From contig NZ_QBKQ01000002.1 of NCBI RefSeq assembly GCF_003054225.1, positions 620,001 through 684,000 of the forward strand: a stretch of DNA of 64,000 nucleotides. Direction: 5' to 3'. Positions 1-8,702 of the stretch are shown here, one piece after another. A program made the position numbers and the translations under genes. The notes below the pieces were generated by a model. It had not been told where the DNA came from. It saw only the letters and a list, made by a program, of their open reading frames with translations, and searched no databases. Positions within the stretch are counted from its first letter, which is position 1. The number at the start of each line of letters is the position of its first letter. Source of the stretch: Christiangramia gaetbulicola. GTDB taxonomy: Bacteria; Bacteroidota; Bacteroidia; Flavobacteriales; Flavobacteriaceae.

Positions 1-166
<166 letters not shown>

Positions 167-289
167 TTAAGTAGAAAACTTACACCTTTTGTTATTAAGA
201 TCGTCTATTTGTTGATAAACCTAAAAAATATGGTCAGAATTCCGCCACAGTTTCAGCAAATTTAAAAGATAAAATTACCTTTGCCAAGC

Positions 290-931
290 ATGGAATTGAG
301 TTTGTTCAACATAATGGATATATTGGGAACCATCGCATTCGCTATTTCGGGGGCACTTTCTGCTATGAACCGGCGACTGGATATTTTCGGTATTTTTATT
401 ATTGCCTTTGTTACCGCCATTGGTGGCGGTACCATTCGCGATGTGCTTATTGGAAATACCCCGGTGAGCTGGATGGAAAACATCGTTTATGTATATCTTA
501 TTGGTGTGGTCACCATCTTTGCGATCGTTTTTAGAAATAAACTGAATTATCTCAAAAAATCCCTGTTCCTTTTTGATACCATTGGTCTGGGTGTATTCAC
601 CATTACCGGTGTGGAGGTGGGTATACAGAACGGACTTGACCCTATAATTTCGGTGGCGCTGGGCGCAATGACCGGAACATTTGGCGGGGTGATAAGGGAT
701 ATACTCTGTAATGAGATCCCGGTAATATTTCGAAAAGAGATCTATGCCACGGCCTGCCTAATTGGTGCTTTAGCCTATATAATTCTATATAAACTTGAAG
801 TAGATGCAGATATTATTTACCTCGTTACCTCTCTTACTGTGATAAGTATAAGGCTTATTGTAGTTAAATATCACCTTACCCTGCCTTCCTTTTATCCTGT
901 TCAACCTAAGAGCAGTGAACGAAGAATGTGA
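290..931 (+). CDS. TRIC/UPF0126 family membrane channel protein
   Basis: A 213-residue, seven-helix inner-membrane protein made of two homologous halves. Each half carries the family signature: GGGTIRDVLIG near residue 45 and GGVIRDILCNEIP near residue 135. Bacterial trimeric intracellular cation (TRIC, formerly UPF0126/YicG) proteins form homotrimeric cation channels; the physiological ion in bacteria is not settled. I place the start at the ATG at 290 because the longer frame would need a TTG at 281. It is divergent from trxB, with about 150 bases between them, and ends shortly before the LytTR regulator. Family assignment is strong; the cellular role is inferred only from the family. Confidence 0.87.
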   Translation: MELSLFNIMDILGTIAFAISGALSAMNRRLDIFGIFIIAFVTAIGGGTIRDVLIGNTPVSWMENIVYVYLIGVVTIFAIVFRNKLNYLKKSLFLFDTIGLGVFTITGVEVGIQNGLDPIISVALGAMTGTFGGVIRDILCNEIPVIFRKEIYATACLIGALAYIILYKLEVDADIIYLVTSLTVISIRLIVVKYHLTLPSFYPVQPKSSERRM

Positions 932-984
932 GACACATATAATTGATTATCAATAGTTTCAGTATCTTTATAAAAATTTACTGG

Positions 985-1683
985 ATGGCCGAGGCGGAAA
1001 AAATAATAATAGTCGAAAATGATATTCCCATGGCTGCGAAGTTGTCTCTGCAACTCAACAGGCTTGGTTATAACATTACCGGTATTTTTTCGCGGGCAAA
1101 AGATGCCTTGCATTTTCTTGAGCAGGAAGTTCCAGATCTTATTCTACTCGACGACCAGTTAAAAGGACAATTAAATGGTTTGGAATCCAAAAGGTCTGAA
1201 AGTAAGATCTGCTCTCCGGTTATTTATTTCAACAAGCGTACCGCTGAAACCCTGGATCGTTTATTACCCCGGTCCCTGAAGAATAAAAAAAAGAAAAATT
1301 CTGAACCCGTTGATCCAATTCAACAAAAGCCGGAAAAAGAGGTCTTGAAGAAAAATGAGCATTGTATCCTCAACGACCGAATCTTTGTGCGGCATCATGA
1401 AAAAATGATACGTATTTCCCTGGACGATATACATTATATTGAAGCAGACCGTAATTACTGCAAGGTCTATCTTAAAGATAGAAAATACTTGCTGGTTACC
1501 ACACTCAAAGAAGTAGATGAAAAATTATCTGATAAAAGGTTTCTTAGAATTCATCGCTCTTATATCGTAAATATCTCCCATATAGATGAAATTGGTGGCA
1601 ATCACGTGGTGATCTGTTCACATTCCCTCCCCCTTAGTAAAAATATGCGTCCAGAACTTTTCAAGCACCTACAGGTGATCTAA
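985..1683 (+). CDS. LytTR-type response regulator
   Basis: Residues ~1-100 form a receiver-like domain (KIIIVENDIPMAA at the N-terminus, acidic pocket E-N-D, probable phospho-acceptor Asp in LILLDDQLKG). A Lys-rich linker follows, then a LytTR DNA-binding domain (IRISLDDIHYIEADRNYC through FLRIHRSYIVNISHI). This is the usual Bacteroidota layout of regulators paired with 7TM histidine kinases, but no kinase is adjacent. The receiver is short after its Asp and lacks an obvious full beta5/alpha5, so phosphorylation may be atypical. The start MAEAEK at 985 is preferred over the longer TTG frame at 943 because the receiver beta-strand follows it at once. Confidence 0.85.
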   Translation: MAEAEKIIIVENDIPMAAKLSLQLNRLGYNITGIFSRAKDALHFLEQEVPDLILLDDQLKGQLNGLESKRSESKICSPVIYFNKRTAETLDRLLPRSLKNKKKKNSEPVDPIQQKPEKEVLKKNEHCILNDRIFVRHHEKMIRISLDDIHYIEADRNYCKVYLKDRKYLLVTTLKEVDEKLSDKRFLRIHRSYIVNISHIDEIGGNHVVICSHSLPLSKNMRPELFKHLQVI

Positions 1684-1849
1684 AAACACATTTAAATTAC
1701 TGTATTTCAGTTCGTTATAATCAAAATTTCCTATTCCGGTAAATAAAAGCATGCCTTCGGTAAGTTTTAAGGCCTTCTCATCCTATAATTAATTTCTATG
1801 CCATTATAACTAACTAAATTCAAGACAATTAACCATAAAAAAGAAACCA

Positions 1850-2614
1850 ATGAGATCAAGCAAGACAACTTTGGTAACCTGTCTATTTCTGTTTATGATG
1901 AGTATTTCCATCTGGGCACAAAAAGATCGTTATCAATTATACGTAGTTCATGAAGACCATGTAAAAAGTGGAATGATGGATAAGCACCATGATGCTGATA
2001 AAAAGATCGTTGAAGCCGCCAGGAAAAATAAAATGAAAGATATGGACTGGATCACCTTTGTGGGTGACGACAGTCGCGTGATGTACCTTTCCCCTATTAA
2101 GAATATGGCAGACCTCGATAAGAATCCATTCGAAGATCTTCAGAAAAAAATAGGAGATAAGGAATTTGAAGAATTATTCGATTCCTTCGATGGTACTTAT
2201 TCTAAACACGGAGATTATATCTTAAGACTGGACAAAGAACTTTCTTATATGCCAGACGGTTTGACGCAAACACCCGAAGGCCAGAATTACAGGGAACTTA
2301 CCTTTTACCACATCCCTCCAGGTTCGGGTGATAAAGCTGAAGAGCTGGCCAAAACCGTAAAAAAGATGTATCAGGAGAAAAACTCCAAGATTCACTACCG
2401 TCTTTATAAAAGCGGGTTTGGTACTATGGGACAATATTTCTTGGTGGCAGTTGCCGCAGAAAGTCCGGAACAACTTGAAAAACGCCGGCAGGAGAATATG
2501 GAGTTAATGGGTGACGAAGGCAAGGCCATTCGTGAAAAAATAGATAATACGTTCTCTAAGCAGGAAAAACTTACAGGACGCATTATGCCGGAACTGTCCT
2601 ACGTAAAAAATTAA
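1850..2614 (+). CDS. Exported protein, paralogue of the one at 3139
   Basis: A 254-residue protein with a clear signal peptide (hydrophobic core LVTCLFLFMMSISIWA, cleavage after AQ). The mature part has two halves with related spacing, including YVVHEDHVKSGMMDKH and YHIPPGSGDKAEEL; each half could be an alpha/beta-barrel-like module, but that is a guess. It shares SYMPDGL, the K-x-H-YR-YKSGFG block and LSY near the C-terminus with the protein at 3139. It is followed after ten bases by an NTF2-like exported protein, and the same two-gene pattern repeats downstream. I do not recognise a named family. Confidence 0.75.
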   Translation: MRSSKTTLVTCLFLFMMSISIWAQKDRYQLYVVHEDHVKSGMMDKHHDADKKIVEAARKNKMKDMDWITFVGDDSRVMYLSPIKNMADLDKNPFEDLQKKIGDKEFEELFDSFDGTYSKHGDYILRLDKELSYMPDGLTQTPEGQNYRELTFYHIPPGSGDKAEELAKTVKKMYQEKNSKIHYRLYKSGFGTMGQYFLVAVAAESPEQLEKRRQENMELMGDEGKAIREKIDNTFSKQEKLTGRIMPELSYVKN

Positions 2615-2624
2615 ATTCGATGAT

Positions 2625-3056
2625 ATGAGAAAATTGATTTTTATCGTATTCGGTTTTCTAATGATCACCAATACGAATTATGCACAAACAGTTTACAAGA
2701 ACCTTCAGGTTCTTAGGGATAGCTATGCTGAAGCCTTTAAGAATTCTGATACGGAAACTATCTTAAAGTTATATTCAGATGACGCAAGTGTATATCACAC
2801 AGATGGTAGCGTTCATAATGGAACAAAAGAAATACGTGATTTATACAATGGTTTTTTCGAGGAAAACAAAGCCAGGATAGAATTTAAAAATGTATCTGAA
2901 GATAAGTTAACAGATGATATTTTCTTTTACCATGACAAAGTCTTTGTAAATGTTGAGGGGGAAGAAAATACCAGAGATATTGAAGTTGTGAATATCGCTA
3001 AAAGGATCAACGGTAAATGGAGGGTCATTAAAAGTTATAGGTGGCCTAAACCATAA
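2625..3056 (+). CDS. Exported SnoaL/NTF2-like (DUF4440-type) protein
   Basis: 143 residues with a signal peptide ending at NYAQ, then a single NTF2-like fold: LRDSYAEAFKNSDTETILKLYSDDASVYHTDGS is the typical helix-plus-pocket opening, and RINGKWRVIKSYRWPKP is the typical final strand. Such domains bind small hydrophobic ligands or act as isomerases or stress proteins; no catalytic set is certain here. It sits ten bases downstream of the larger exported protein and is probably co-transcribed with it. Confidence 0.8.
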   Translation: MRKLIFIVFGFLMITNTNYAQTVYKNLQVLRDSYAEAFKNSDTETILKLYSDDASVYHTDGSVHNGTKEIRDLYNGFFEENKARIEFKNVSEDKLTDDIFFYHDKVFVNVEGEENTRDIEVVNIAKRINGKWRVIKSYRWPKP

Positions 3057-3138
3057 TCAAATACATTCAATCCCCTGAAATCCAGCCTTCCCTACTTTGC
3101 CTGGTAATTTAATTTCACTAATCATTTAAATTAAAATT

Positions 3139-3927
3139 ATGAATTTAAAATTAAACATTTCAGGCTTTCTGATCGCTCTAATCATGTCGATAACCGCCTT
3201 TGCTCAGGAAGGCTCAAATCAGGCCTTCTGGATCCATGAAGATCAGGTTAAACCTTCTATGATGTCTGAATATATGAAGACCTCTAAGGATCTTGTAGAA
3301 GCCTGTAAAAAGAACAATGTCAAAGACATTCAATGGTCTGTCGCTTCTATGGATGATGGTACATTCCTGTCCATTACTCCTATAAAAGATCTTGCAGATA
3401 TTCAGAATATGAATTTCAGTGATCTAAGAGAAAAAGTTGGTGATGATACATTTAATAAAATGTTCGAAAACTTTAATAAATGTTATGATAACCATGGGGA
3501 TTATGTGACCGTTCTGGTCCCTTCCCTTTCCTATATGCCAGATGGTCTTAGTACCACTACGCCTGGTAAAGAATACAGGGTATGGCACAGAATGGATGTT
3601 ACCCCGGCCAACATGCAAAAGGTTCAGAGTAAAATGAAGGAATTAAAAGACCTGTTCGCTTCGAAAAATTCTAAAATGCATTACCGCATTTACAGAAGCG
3701 GATTTGGAAATGTTGGTGATTATTTCGTCGCGGTGATATCTGCCGAGGACGCTATGGATTATGATAGAATGAGTGCTGAAAATGATAAGTTAATGGGTCA
3801 GGAAGGCCAGAAGTTATTTGACGAAATGTTTGAATATGTAGACGCCTATTCAGTTAAGAGAGGTTCCATGAGGCCAGATCTATCTTACCAGGCATCTGCA
3901 GATAATACTAATATCGCAAAAGACTAG
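3139..3927 (+). CDS. Exported protein, paralogue of the one at 1850
   Basis: 262 residues with a signal peptide (LIALIMSITAFAQ). It aligns along its length with the protein at 1850: WIHEDQVKPSMMSEY corresponds to YVVHEDHVKSGMMDKH, LSYMPDGLSTTT to LSYMPDGLTQTP, and KMHYRIYRSGFG to KIHYRLYKSGFG. It is followed six bases later by an NTF2-like lipoprotein, so this is the second copy of a duplicated two-gene unit. Function unknown; the pairing implies that the large protein and the NTF2-like protein work together in the periplasm. Confidence 0.75.
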   Translation: MNLKLNISGFLIALIMSITAFAQEGSNQAFWIHEDQVKPSMMSEYMKTSKDLVEACKKNNVKDIQWSVASMDDGTFLSITPIKDLADIQNMNFSDLREKVGDDTFNKMFENFNKCYDNHGDYVTVLVPSLSYMPDGLSTTTPGKEYRVWHRMDVTPANMQKVQSKMKELKDLFASKNSKMHYRIYRSGFGNVGDYFVAVISAEDAMDYDRMSAENDKLMGQEGQKLFDEMFEYVDAYSVKRGSMRPDLSYQASADNTNIAKD

Positions 3928-3932
3928 AAATC

Positions 3933-4454
3933 ATGAAAAAGTTATTAATAGTATTACTTATCTCGGTTATCGCTACATCATGTAACGACGGGAAGAAAGA
4001 AGAAGTTAGATATACCCAGGACTCTAAAGAGATCAATACGTTAAAAGCGGCAATTCAGGATTATGAGGACGCTAACTGGGAGGCATACCAGAAACACTAC
4101 GCAGATACCGCTAAGATCTATCATAACAGCAAGGAAAGCGTAGGCTCAAAACAACAGGTAGACAAACATAAAGAAAACATAAGCTCATTATCTGCTTATG
4201 GTTTTGTAGATGAAGATGATGAATATGAAATGGTTCTTACCGATGATAAAAATACCTGGGTAAATTACTGGGGAACCTGGAAAGGTACTATCGCTGAAAA
4301 CAGCCAGGAAGTTACCATACCTGTTCATTTAACCGCAAGATTCGTTGACGGGAAGATTGTTGAGGAACACGGTTACTGGGACGGCGGCATCATGATGGCC
4401 GCAATGCAGGAAATGCAGGCGGCAAAACAGGATTCCATACAGGGTAGCGAATAG
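3933..4454 (+). CDS. NTF2-like lipoprotein
   Basis: 173 residues with a lipoprotein signal peptide (LLISVIATSC, lipobox Cys about residue 17). The mature part has a SnoaL/NTF2-like arrangement: LKAAIQDYEDANWEAYQKHYADTAKIYHNS opens the domain and VPVHL-like strands with ARFVDGKIVEEHGYWDGG close it. The C-terminus is a short Met/Gln-rich tail. It is the lipid-anchored counterpart of the exported NTF2-like protein at 2625. Six-base spacing to the preceding gene and thirteen to the next suggest an operon running to the SDR at 4468. Confidence 0.78.
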   Translation: MKKLLIVLLISVIATSCNDGKKEEVRYTQDSKEINTLKAAIQDYEDANWEAYQKHYADTAKIYHNSKESVGSKQQVDKHKENISSLSAYGFVDEDDEYEMVLTDDKNTWVNYWGTWKGTIAENSQEVTIPVHLTARFVDGKIVEEHGYWDGGIMMAAMQEMQAAKQDSIQGSE

Positions 4455-4467
4455 TAAAATATCATAT

Positions 4468-5409
4468 ATGAAAAGTATAGGAATTACCGGAGGTGCCGGA
4501 TTTATTGGAAGTTATATAACCAAAAAGTTTCTTGATGAAGGTCATAAGGTAAAGGTATCTGTCACCAACATTTCAAGAAGTGATAAATACGAACACCTCT
4601 TTGAACTGGGCAATGAAGATAATCTGTCTATAAAAGACCTTAATGTTCAGGATATAGATTCATTGAGAAGCTTTTCCCGGGGTTGTGATATTATCATCCA
4701 TTGCGGTACTCCTTTTAAACTTGGAGTTGAAGATCCCAAAAGAGATCTTTTTCACCCAACTATAAACGGAACGGAGAATTTTCTCAAGATAGTCACCGAG
4801 AATAAGGACCTGGAAAAAATCGTGTTCGTCGCATCTGTTGCGGCATTCAACACCTCTTTTCCATATCCGGTTACGGGCAGGGATCCTGATCATTTATATA
4901 CCGAGGAAGATGAACCTTTCCTGGACGAGGCCAATATACCTTATGCCCAGGCTAAGTATTATGCCGATCAAACGGTAAGAAAGTTTATAAAAAATAATCC
5001 TTATATAGATACTGAAATAACCACGGTATCACCGGTTACGGTAATCGGGAAGTCACTTTCTAACCGTGAAGATTCTACTTCGGTAGGATTACAGCATCTT
5101 ATAAAGGCTAAAACGGCACCAGATCCATTTATGCAGACTCTTTTCGATGAGGATGTGGAATTCGCTCTGGTAGACGTGGAAGATGTCGCTGAGGGTGTTT
5201 ACAGGGCTGCTACAAAGAAAGGTATTCACGCTAAGAACTATCTGCTCACCAGTGAAAGCTGGAGAGTTTCAGATATTTCCAGAATGCTTAACAGGGAAGA
5301 TCCTAAAGCCGAACCTCGTACTGTTTACAGTAATGAGCTCGCTCAAAAAGAATTGGGTCTTTACTTTAAGCCGGTAAGCGAACCCCTGAATAAATTCAGT
5401 GAATCCTGA
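4468..5409 (+). CDS. NAD(P)-dependent epimerase/reductase (extended SDR)
   Basis: 313 residues with the extended-SDR nucleotide motif GGAGFIG at residues ~7-13 and the catalytic pair in YAQAKYYAD (Tyr-x3-Lys). FVASVAAF holds the catalytic Ser region. The family resemblance is to dihydroflavonol-4-reductase/aldehyde-reductase type SDRs, which reduce or dehydrogenate small carbonyls in the cytoplasm using NADP(H). The substrate cannot be read from sequence. It closes the run of exported-protein genes, so it may act on the same unknown metabolite, but that is only an inference from position. Confidence 0.85.
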   Translation: MKSIGITGGAGFIGSYITKKFLDEGHKVKVSVTNISRSDKYEHLFELGNEDNLSIKDLNVQDIDSLRSFSRGCDIIIHCGTPFKLGVEDPKRDLFHPTINGTENFLKIVTENKDLEKIVFVASVAAFNTSFPYPVTGRDPDHLYTEEDEPFLDEANIPYAQAKYYADQTVRKFIKNNPYIDTEITTVSPVTVIGKSLSNREDSTSVGLQHLIKAKTAPDPFMQTLFDEDVEFALVDVEDVAEGVYRAATKKGIHAKNYLLTSESWRVSDISRMLNREDPKAEPRTVYSNELAQKELGLYFKPVSEPLNKFSES

Positions 5410-5470
5410 TGTTTCTGTTCTAATAGACTGGCATCAGAATACAATAATATTAATTAATCACAATATTAAA

Positions 5471-6160
5471 ATGAAAACAAATAATATATTAAAATCGGGA
5501 CTGGGAATAATTTTCCTCCTCATCCCCTTACTTAATCTTTTAGCCCAGGATGCTGCGAGAGTAGATCCGGAACATTATAAGGTGGTCGTGGACAATGACA
5601 AAGTTAGAGTGCTACGCATCAATTATGATCCCGGTGAGGAATCTGTAATGCATACTCATCCGGAAGGAGTGGTGGTATTCATGTCTGACACTAAAGGCAA
5701 AATGAAAACCGAAAGCGGAGAGTCTATGGACATGGTCATGAAAAAGGGCGATGTTATCTGGACTGAACAAGCTAAACACCAGCCAAAGAATGCTGGGAAC
5801 GATCCTTTTGAAGTCATACAAATTGAATTGAAGAATAAAGGAAATGTTGCGGGTAAAAAGAGCTTACATTTATTCGACCTGCCCGCGGGCATGTCTGAAA
5901 AGCAGCTCAACGATTTTCTAAAAGAAATGAACCAAGCTATTGCTGACGAAGGTTATCCCGGTGCCGGCTATCATTTATATAAGATCACTTCTGAAAATAA
6001 TGACTATAAATATTTCATGGAAGGCGTGTGGCCAGATTCGGCTACCTACGATAAGATCCATGATTCTGCAGGCTGGAAAGCTGCGGCAGATAAGGGTAAA
6101 GACATGATCGAGAAAATACAGGCACAGGAACTATATTTAAAAGCTGAAAAAGTTCAGTAA
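5471..6160 (+). CDS. Exported cupin-domain protein
   Basis: About 229 residues. The chosen ATG (5471) places a signal peptide (KSGLGIIFLLIPLLNLLAQ) at the N-terminus; the longer frame from 5399 overlaps the preceding gene and is unlikely. Residues ~40-120 form a cupin: HTHPEGVVVFM is the first metal-binding motif and GDVIWTEQAKHQPKNAG gives the second His. The ~100 C-terminal residues recall the repeated modules of the proteins at 1850 and 3139 (YHLYKITSENNDYKYFMEG). A bidirectional hairpin terminator follows. Confidence 0.82.
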   Translation: MKTNNILKSGLGIIFLLIPLLNLLAQDAARVDPEHYKVVVDNDKVRVLRINYDPGEESVMHTHPEGVVVFMSDTKGKMKTESGESMDMVMKKGDVIWTEQAKHQPKNAGNDPFEVIQIELKNKGNVAGKKSLHLFDLPAGMSEKQLNDFLKEMNQAIADEGYPGAGYHLYKITSENNDYKYFMEGVWPDSATYDKIHDSAGWKAAADKGKDMIEKIQAQELYLKAEKVQ

Positions 6161-6177
6161 TAGATGCAATTAAAATC

Positions 6178-6216
6178 AAAAAACGGTTAGAGAGTTTTAC
6201 TTTCTAACCGTTTTTA
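6178..6216. terminator. Bidirectional rho-independent terminator
   Basis: A 12-base stem (AAAACGGTTAGA with TCTAACCGTTTT) around an 11-base loop, with A-rich and T-rich flanks on the two sides. It lies between the convergent cupin gene (+) and the YeeE/YedE pair (-), so it can serve both. Confidence 0.85.
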
Positions 6217-6220
6217 TTTT

Positions 6221-6634
6221 TTAGTGTGGTAATTTATCTCTTAATAAACCATAAAGGAAAGTTCCGAATATGGCTGCAAGGAAAACCACGATGACCGAAA
6301 CATAACCGGCCCCTATCAGGGTATAAATTGGTCCCGGGCAGGCTCCGGCAAGCGCCCAACCCAATCCAAAGATAATTCCACCAAACATATATCTGCTAAA
6401 ACTTTTATTCTTGGGGATGAACTGGATCTCTTCTCCATTAAAATCTTTTGCCTTGGTCTTTTTGATCCATTGTATTCCCAATACTCCTAGCACCAGGGCT
6501 GAACCAATGATACCATACATATGGAAAGCCTGGAACTGGAACATTTCGTAGATCCTGAACCATGAAGCGGCTTCAGATTTGAACATCACGATTCCGAAAA
6601 ATATACCTATAAATAAATATGCTACTACTCTCAT
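6221..6634 (-). CDS. YeeE/YedE-type half transporter (DUF6691-like)
   Basis: 137 residues, four membrane helices, with the signature GLGWALAGACPGPIYTLIGAG. The Cys in GACPGP matches the conserved Cys that relays thiosulfate or other reduced sulfur through YeeE-type channels. The full-length fold is split over two genes here; the other half lies four bases upstream on the same strand. Both are probably translated from one mRNA driven by a promoter carrying the GTAAC-N4-GTTAC operator at 7243. Confidence 0.85.
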   Translation of the reverse strand: MRVVAYLFIGIFFGIVMFKSEAASWFRIYEMFQFQAFHMYGIIGSALVLGVLGIQWIKKTKAKDFNGEEIQFIPKNKSFSRYMFGGIIFGLGWALAGACPGPIYTLIGAGYVSVIVVFLAAIFGTFLYGLLRDKLPH

Positions 6635-6637
6635 TTT

Positions 6638-7195
6638 CTAAAATATTAAAGGGAATAATAAATGTACCATCACCAGTCCGCCGATGAAAAATCCAACAAC
6701 GGCAATAAGTGAAGGCAATTGTAAATTACTTAATCCAGAAATCGCGTGTCCGGAAGTACACCCTCCTGCCCATCTTGCTCCAAAGCCAATCATTATACCT
6801 CCGATAATTAAAATACTTAGAGATTTCCAGTTAGTGAGCGCTTCGAGGCTATATAGTTCATCTGGCAGATATGCTCCACCTGCACTATCAAAACCAAGAC
6901 CTTGTAAGGTCGAGACCGTTTCTGGATTGATATTAACGGCAGCATCTGGAGTTAAAAAATTCATGGCGATAAATCCGCCAATCGCAGCCCCGATGATCAC
7001 GGTGAGATTCCATTTTTGAGCACGCCAGTTAAAGTCGAAAAAACTCGCTTTGCTGTCTGCTCCACACATGGTGCATAGCGTTCTCAAATTGGACGACATC
7101 CCGAATTGTTTCCCCATAAAAATTAGGAGGAACATGATCAGGGCTATAAGAGGCCCGGCAACATACCAGGGCCATGGTTGTAATATATAATCCAT
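6638..7195 (-). CDS. YeeE/YedE-type half transporter
   Basis: 185 residues with about five membrane helices and the motif GFGARWAGGCTSGHAISGLS, whose Cys is the partner of the one in the downstream half. Cys residues in LRTLCTMCGAD form an additional CxxC-like pair near residue 38. Together the two proteins form an inner-membrane sulfur-compound importer. It is the first gene of the two-gene operon; a perfect Crp/Fnr-type palindrome lies about 48 bases upstream of its start. Confidence 0.86.
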   Translation of the reverse strand: MDYILQPWPWYVAGPLIALIMFLLIFMGKQFGMSSNLRTLCTMCGADSKASFFDFNWRAQKWNLTVIIGAAIGGFIAMNFLTPDAAVNINPETVSTLQGLGFDSAGGAYLPDELYSLEALTNWKSLSILIIGGIMIGFGARWAGGCTSGHAISGLSNLQLPSLIAVVGFFIGGLVMVHLLFPLIF

Positions 7196-7242
7196 AACTT
7201 TTTTTTCAGGTGCAAATTAACAATAACAAGAGTCGGAAAACA

Positions 7243-7256
7243 GTAACAATAGTTAC
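7243..7256. promoter_or_regulatory. Putative Crp/Fnr-type operator upstream of YeeE pair
   Basis: Perfect palindrome GTAAC-AATA-GTTAC in the leader of the YeeE/YedE operon. The same half-sites and spacing recur at 15251, 16821 and 24786. Confidence 0.7.
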
Positions 7257-7259
7257 AAA

Positions 7260-8162
7260 CTAATTCTTCTGGCAATATTCCTTCAGGTGTTCCACTACTT
7301 TACTGGAAAGCCTTTCCAGGGTCTGGGCAGACCAGCCAGCGCTGTTATCATGGGCGATAACATTTTCATATTCCAATGTTTTTGAAGAAAGTTCATTCCT
7401 GGCGTCTCCATCAAAGATTGCGAAATTACCCTCGTTATTTATCCAATCTTGAAAAGCTTTTTCATCAAAAGGCAGACCTAAGGAGGTATTGATAAGGATC
7501 TTGCCATTTCCCATAACTTCAAATTCTGAAGCTTGTAATATTTCTGTATTTTTAGGAAGGTGGATTGAAATTACATCACAGGTTTTCAGTAATTCTGCGA
7601 GTTCGAGATACTTCACTCCACGATCACTCCAGTCCTCTTTTTTGCTCCGACTATAATAATAAAGATCAGCTTCAAAAGGCAAAAGGCATTTTGCCAGTAA
7701 TTGGCCGGTCACTCCAAAACCTATAATTCCTATTTTGAGACTGGTTAGTTCCTGGGGGAGTTCTTTCCATTGTTTCCCGCTGTAGCCATTCAATAACTGG
7801 ATAAGTTCAGAAATAATGAATTCTGCTACTCCGGGGTCTCCATAATCTTTGATACCTGTAACGGTGATTCCATTTTTCCGGGCAAACTTTACCGCCACGT
7901 TAGCCGATTCATTATCATAAAGGCTACAGGCCATTCCTATATATTTGATCTCAGGGCAAGCCTCTATAATCTCCTCATCTAATTGGGTATGCCACGAAAC
8001 AATCACGGCTTCGGCATCCCCTATTCTCTGAATGATCTCTTCTTTGGTTTCAGGATAATCTGTATACACCTCAACCTCTTTCCTGCTATAATTTTGCAAT
8101 TCGGAGATCGCTTGCTTATTTAATTTGGTTTGATCTACACAGACTATTTTATTGAATTTCAT
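7260..8162 (-). CDS. D-isomer-specific 2-hydroxyacid dehydrogenase
   Basis: 300 residues. The NAD-binding fold is visible in IGIIGFGVTGQLLAKCL (GxGxxG) near residue 145, followed by a DVISIHLPKNTEI strand and ILINTSLG, all typical of the D-2-hydroxyacid dehydrogenase superfamily. The family's catalytic Arg/Glu/His triad is not obvious: NELSSKTLEYENVIAHDNSAGW supplies a His near residue 270. The protein is cytosolic and the substrate unknown. It is shorter than most members (320-340), so the substrate domain may be trimmed. Confidence 0.78.
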   Translation of the reverse strand: MKFNKIVCVDQTKLNKQAISELQNYSRKEVEVYTDYPETKEEIIQRIGDAEAVIVSWHTQLDEEIIEACPEIKYIGMACSLYDNESANVAVKFARKNGITVTGIKDYGDPGVAEFIISELIQLLNGYSGKQWKELPQELTSLKIGIIGFGVTGQLLAKCLLPFEADLYYYSRSKKEDWSDRGVKYLELAELLKTCDVISIHLPKNTEILQASEFEVMGNGKILINTSLGLPFDEKAFQDWINNEGNFAIFDGDARNELSSKTLEYENVIAHDNSAGWSAQTLERLSSKVVEHLKEYCQKN

Positions 8163-8227
8163 AAGCTATTATTGAACCTCACAAATTATGAAAATCTATC
8201 AAGTTTGTTTATAGGAGTTATTTTTAC

Positions 8228-8660
8228 ATTGAGATTGTTTCTCCCGAAGCGTCGAGATCGCAAAGACAATAAAAGGGTCTCTGCGAGGAAGTAAAACGAC
8301 CGAAGCAGTCTCATGATACTATCTGCAAAGTTCTTAAGATTGCTTCGCTACACTCGCAATGACAACTAAAATAAAAATTTACATCACCCTAAACTCGTTT
8401 CAGGGTCTTAGGTTAGAGATGCTGAAAATCCCGATCCTTCAGGACAGCATGGCGAACATTTCAAGCTGAGATTGTTTCTCCAAGTACTCGGGCTAGCAAT
8501 GACAATCAAAGGGTCTCTGCTAGGAAGTAAAACGACCGAAGCAGTCTCATAATGCCTTCTGCAAAGTATTTAAGATTGCTTCGCTACACTCGCAATGACA
8601 ACATAAACTAATTTTCACGTCACCCTGAACTTGTTTCAGGGTATTGTCTTGAGAACATCC
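8228..8660. repeat. Degenerate interspersed repeat, two tandem copies
   Basis: About 430 bases without a gene. Two copies of a ~200-base unit lie in the same order: TGAGATTGTTTCTCC, TCTCTGC-AGGAAGTAAAACG, ACCGAAGCAGTCTCAT, GATTGCTTCGCTACACTCGC, and a hairpin CCCTGAACTTGTTTCAGGG. Parts are inverted (CGAAGCA-TCTCA against GATTGCTTCG). It is the same family as the copies at 12475-12895. No transposase lies nearby, so it is probably a non-autonomous intergenic element. Confidence 0.7.
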
Positions 8661-8669
8661 TGAACTAAA

Positions 8670-8700
8670 ACAAAAGGCCGAAATCTCTTTCGGCCTTTTG
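8670..8700 (-). terminator. Terminator of the carboxylase operon
   Basis: A 13-base perfect stem (CAAAAGGCCGAAA with TTTCGGCCTTTTG) around a four-base loop, just beyond the stop codon of the carboxyltransferase gene. Confidence 0.88.
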
Positions 8701-8702
8701 AA

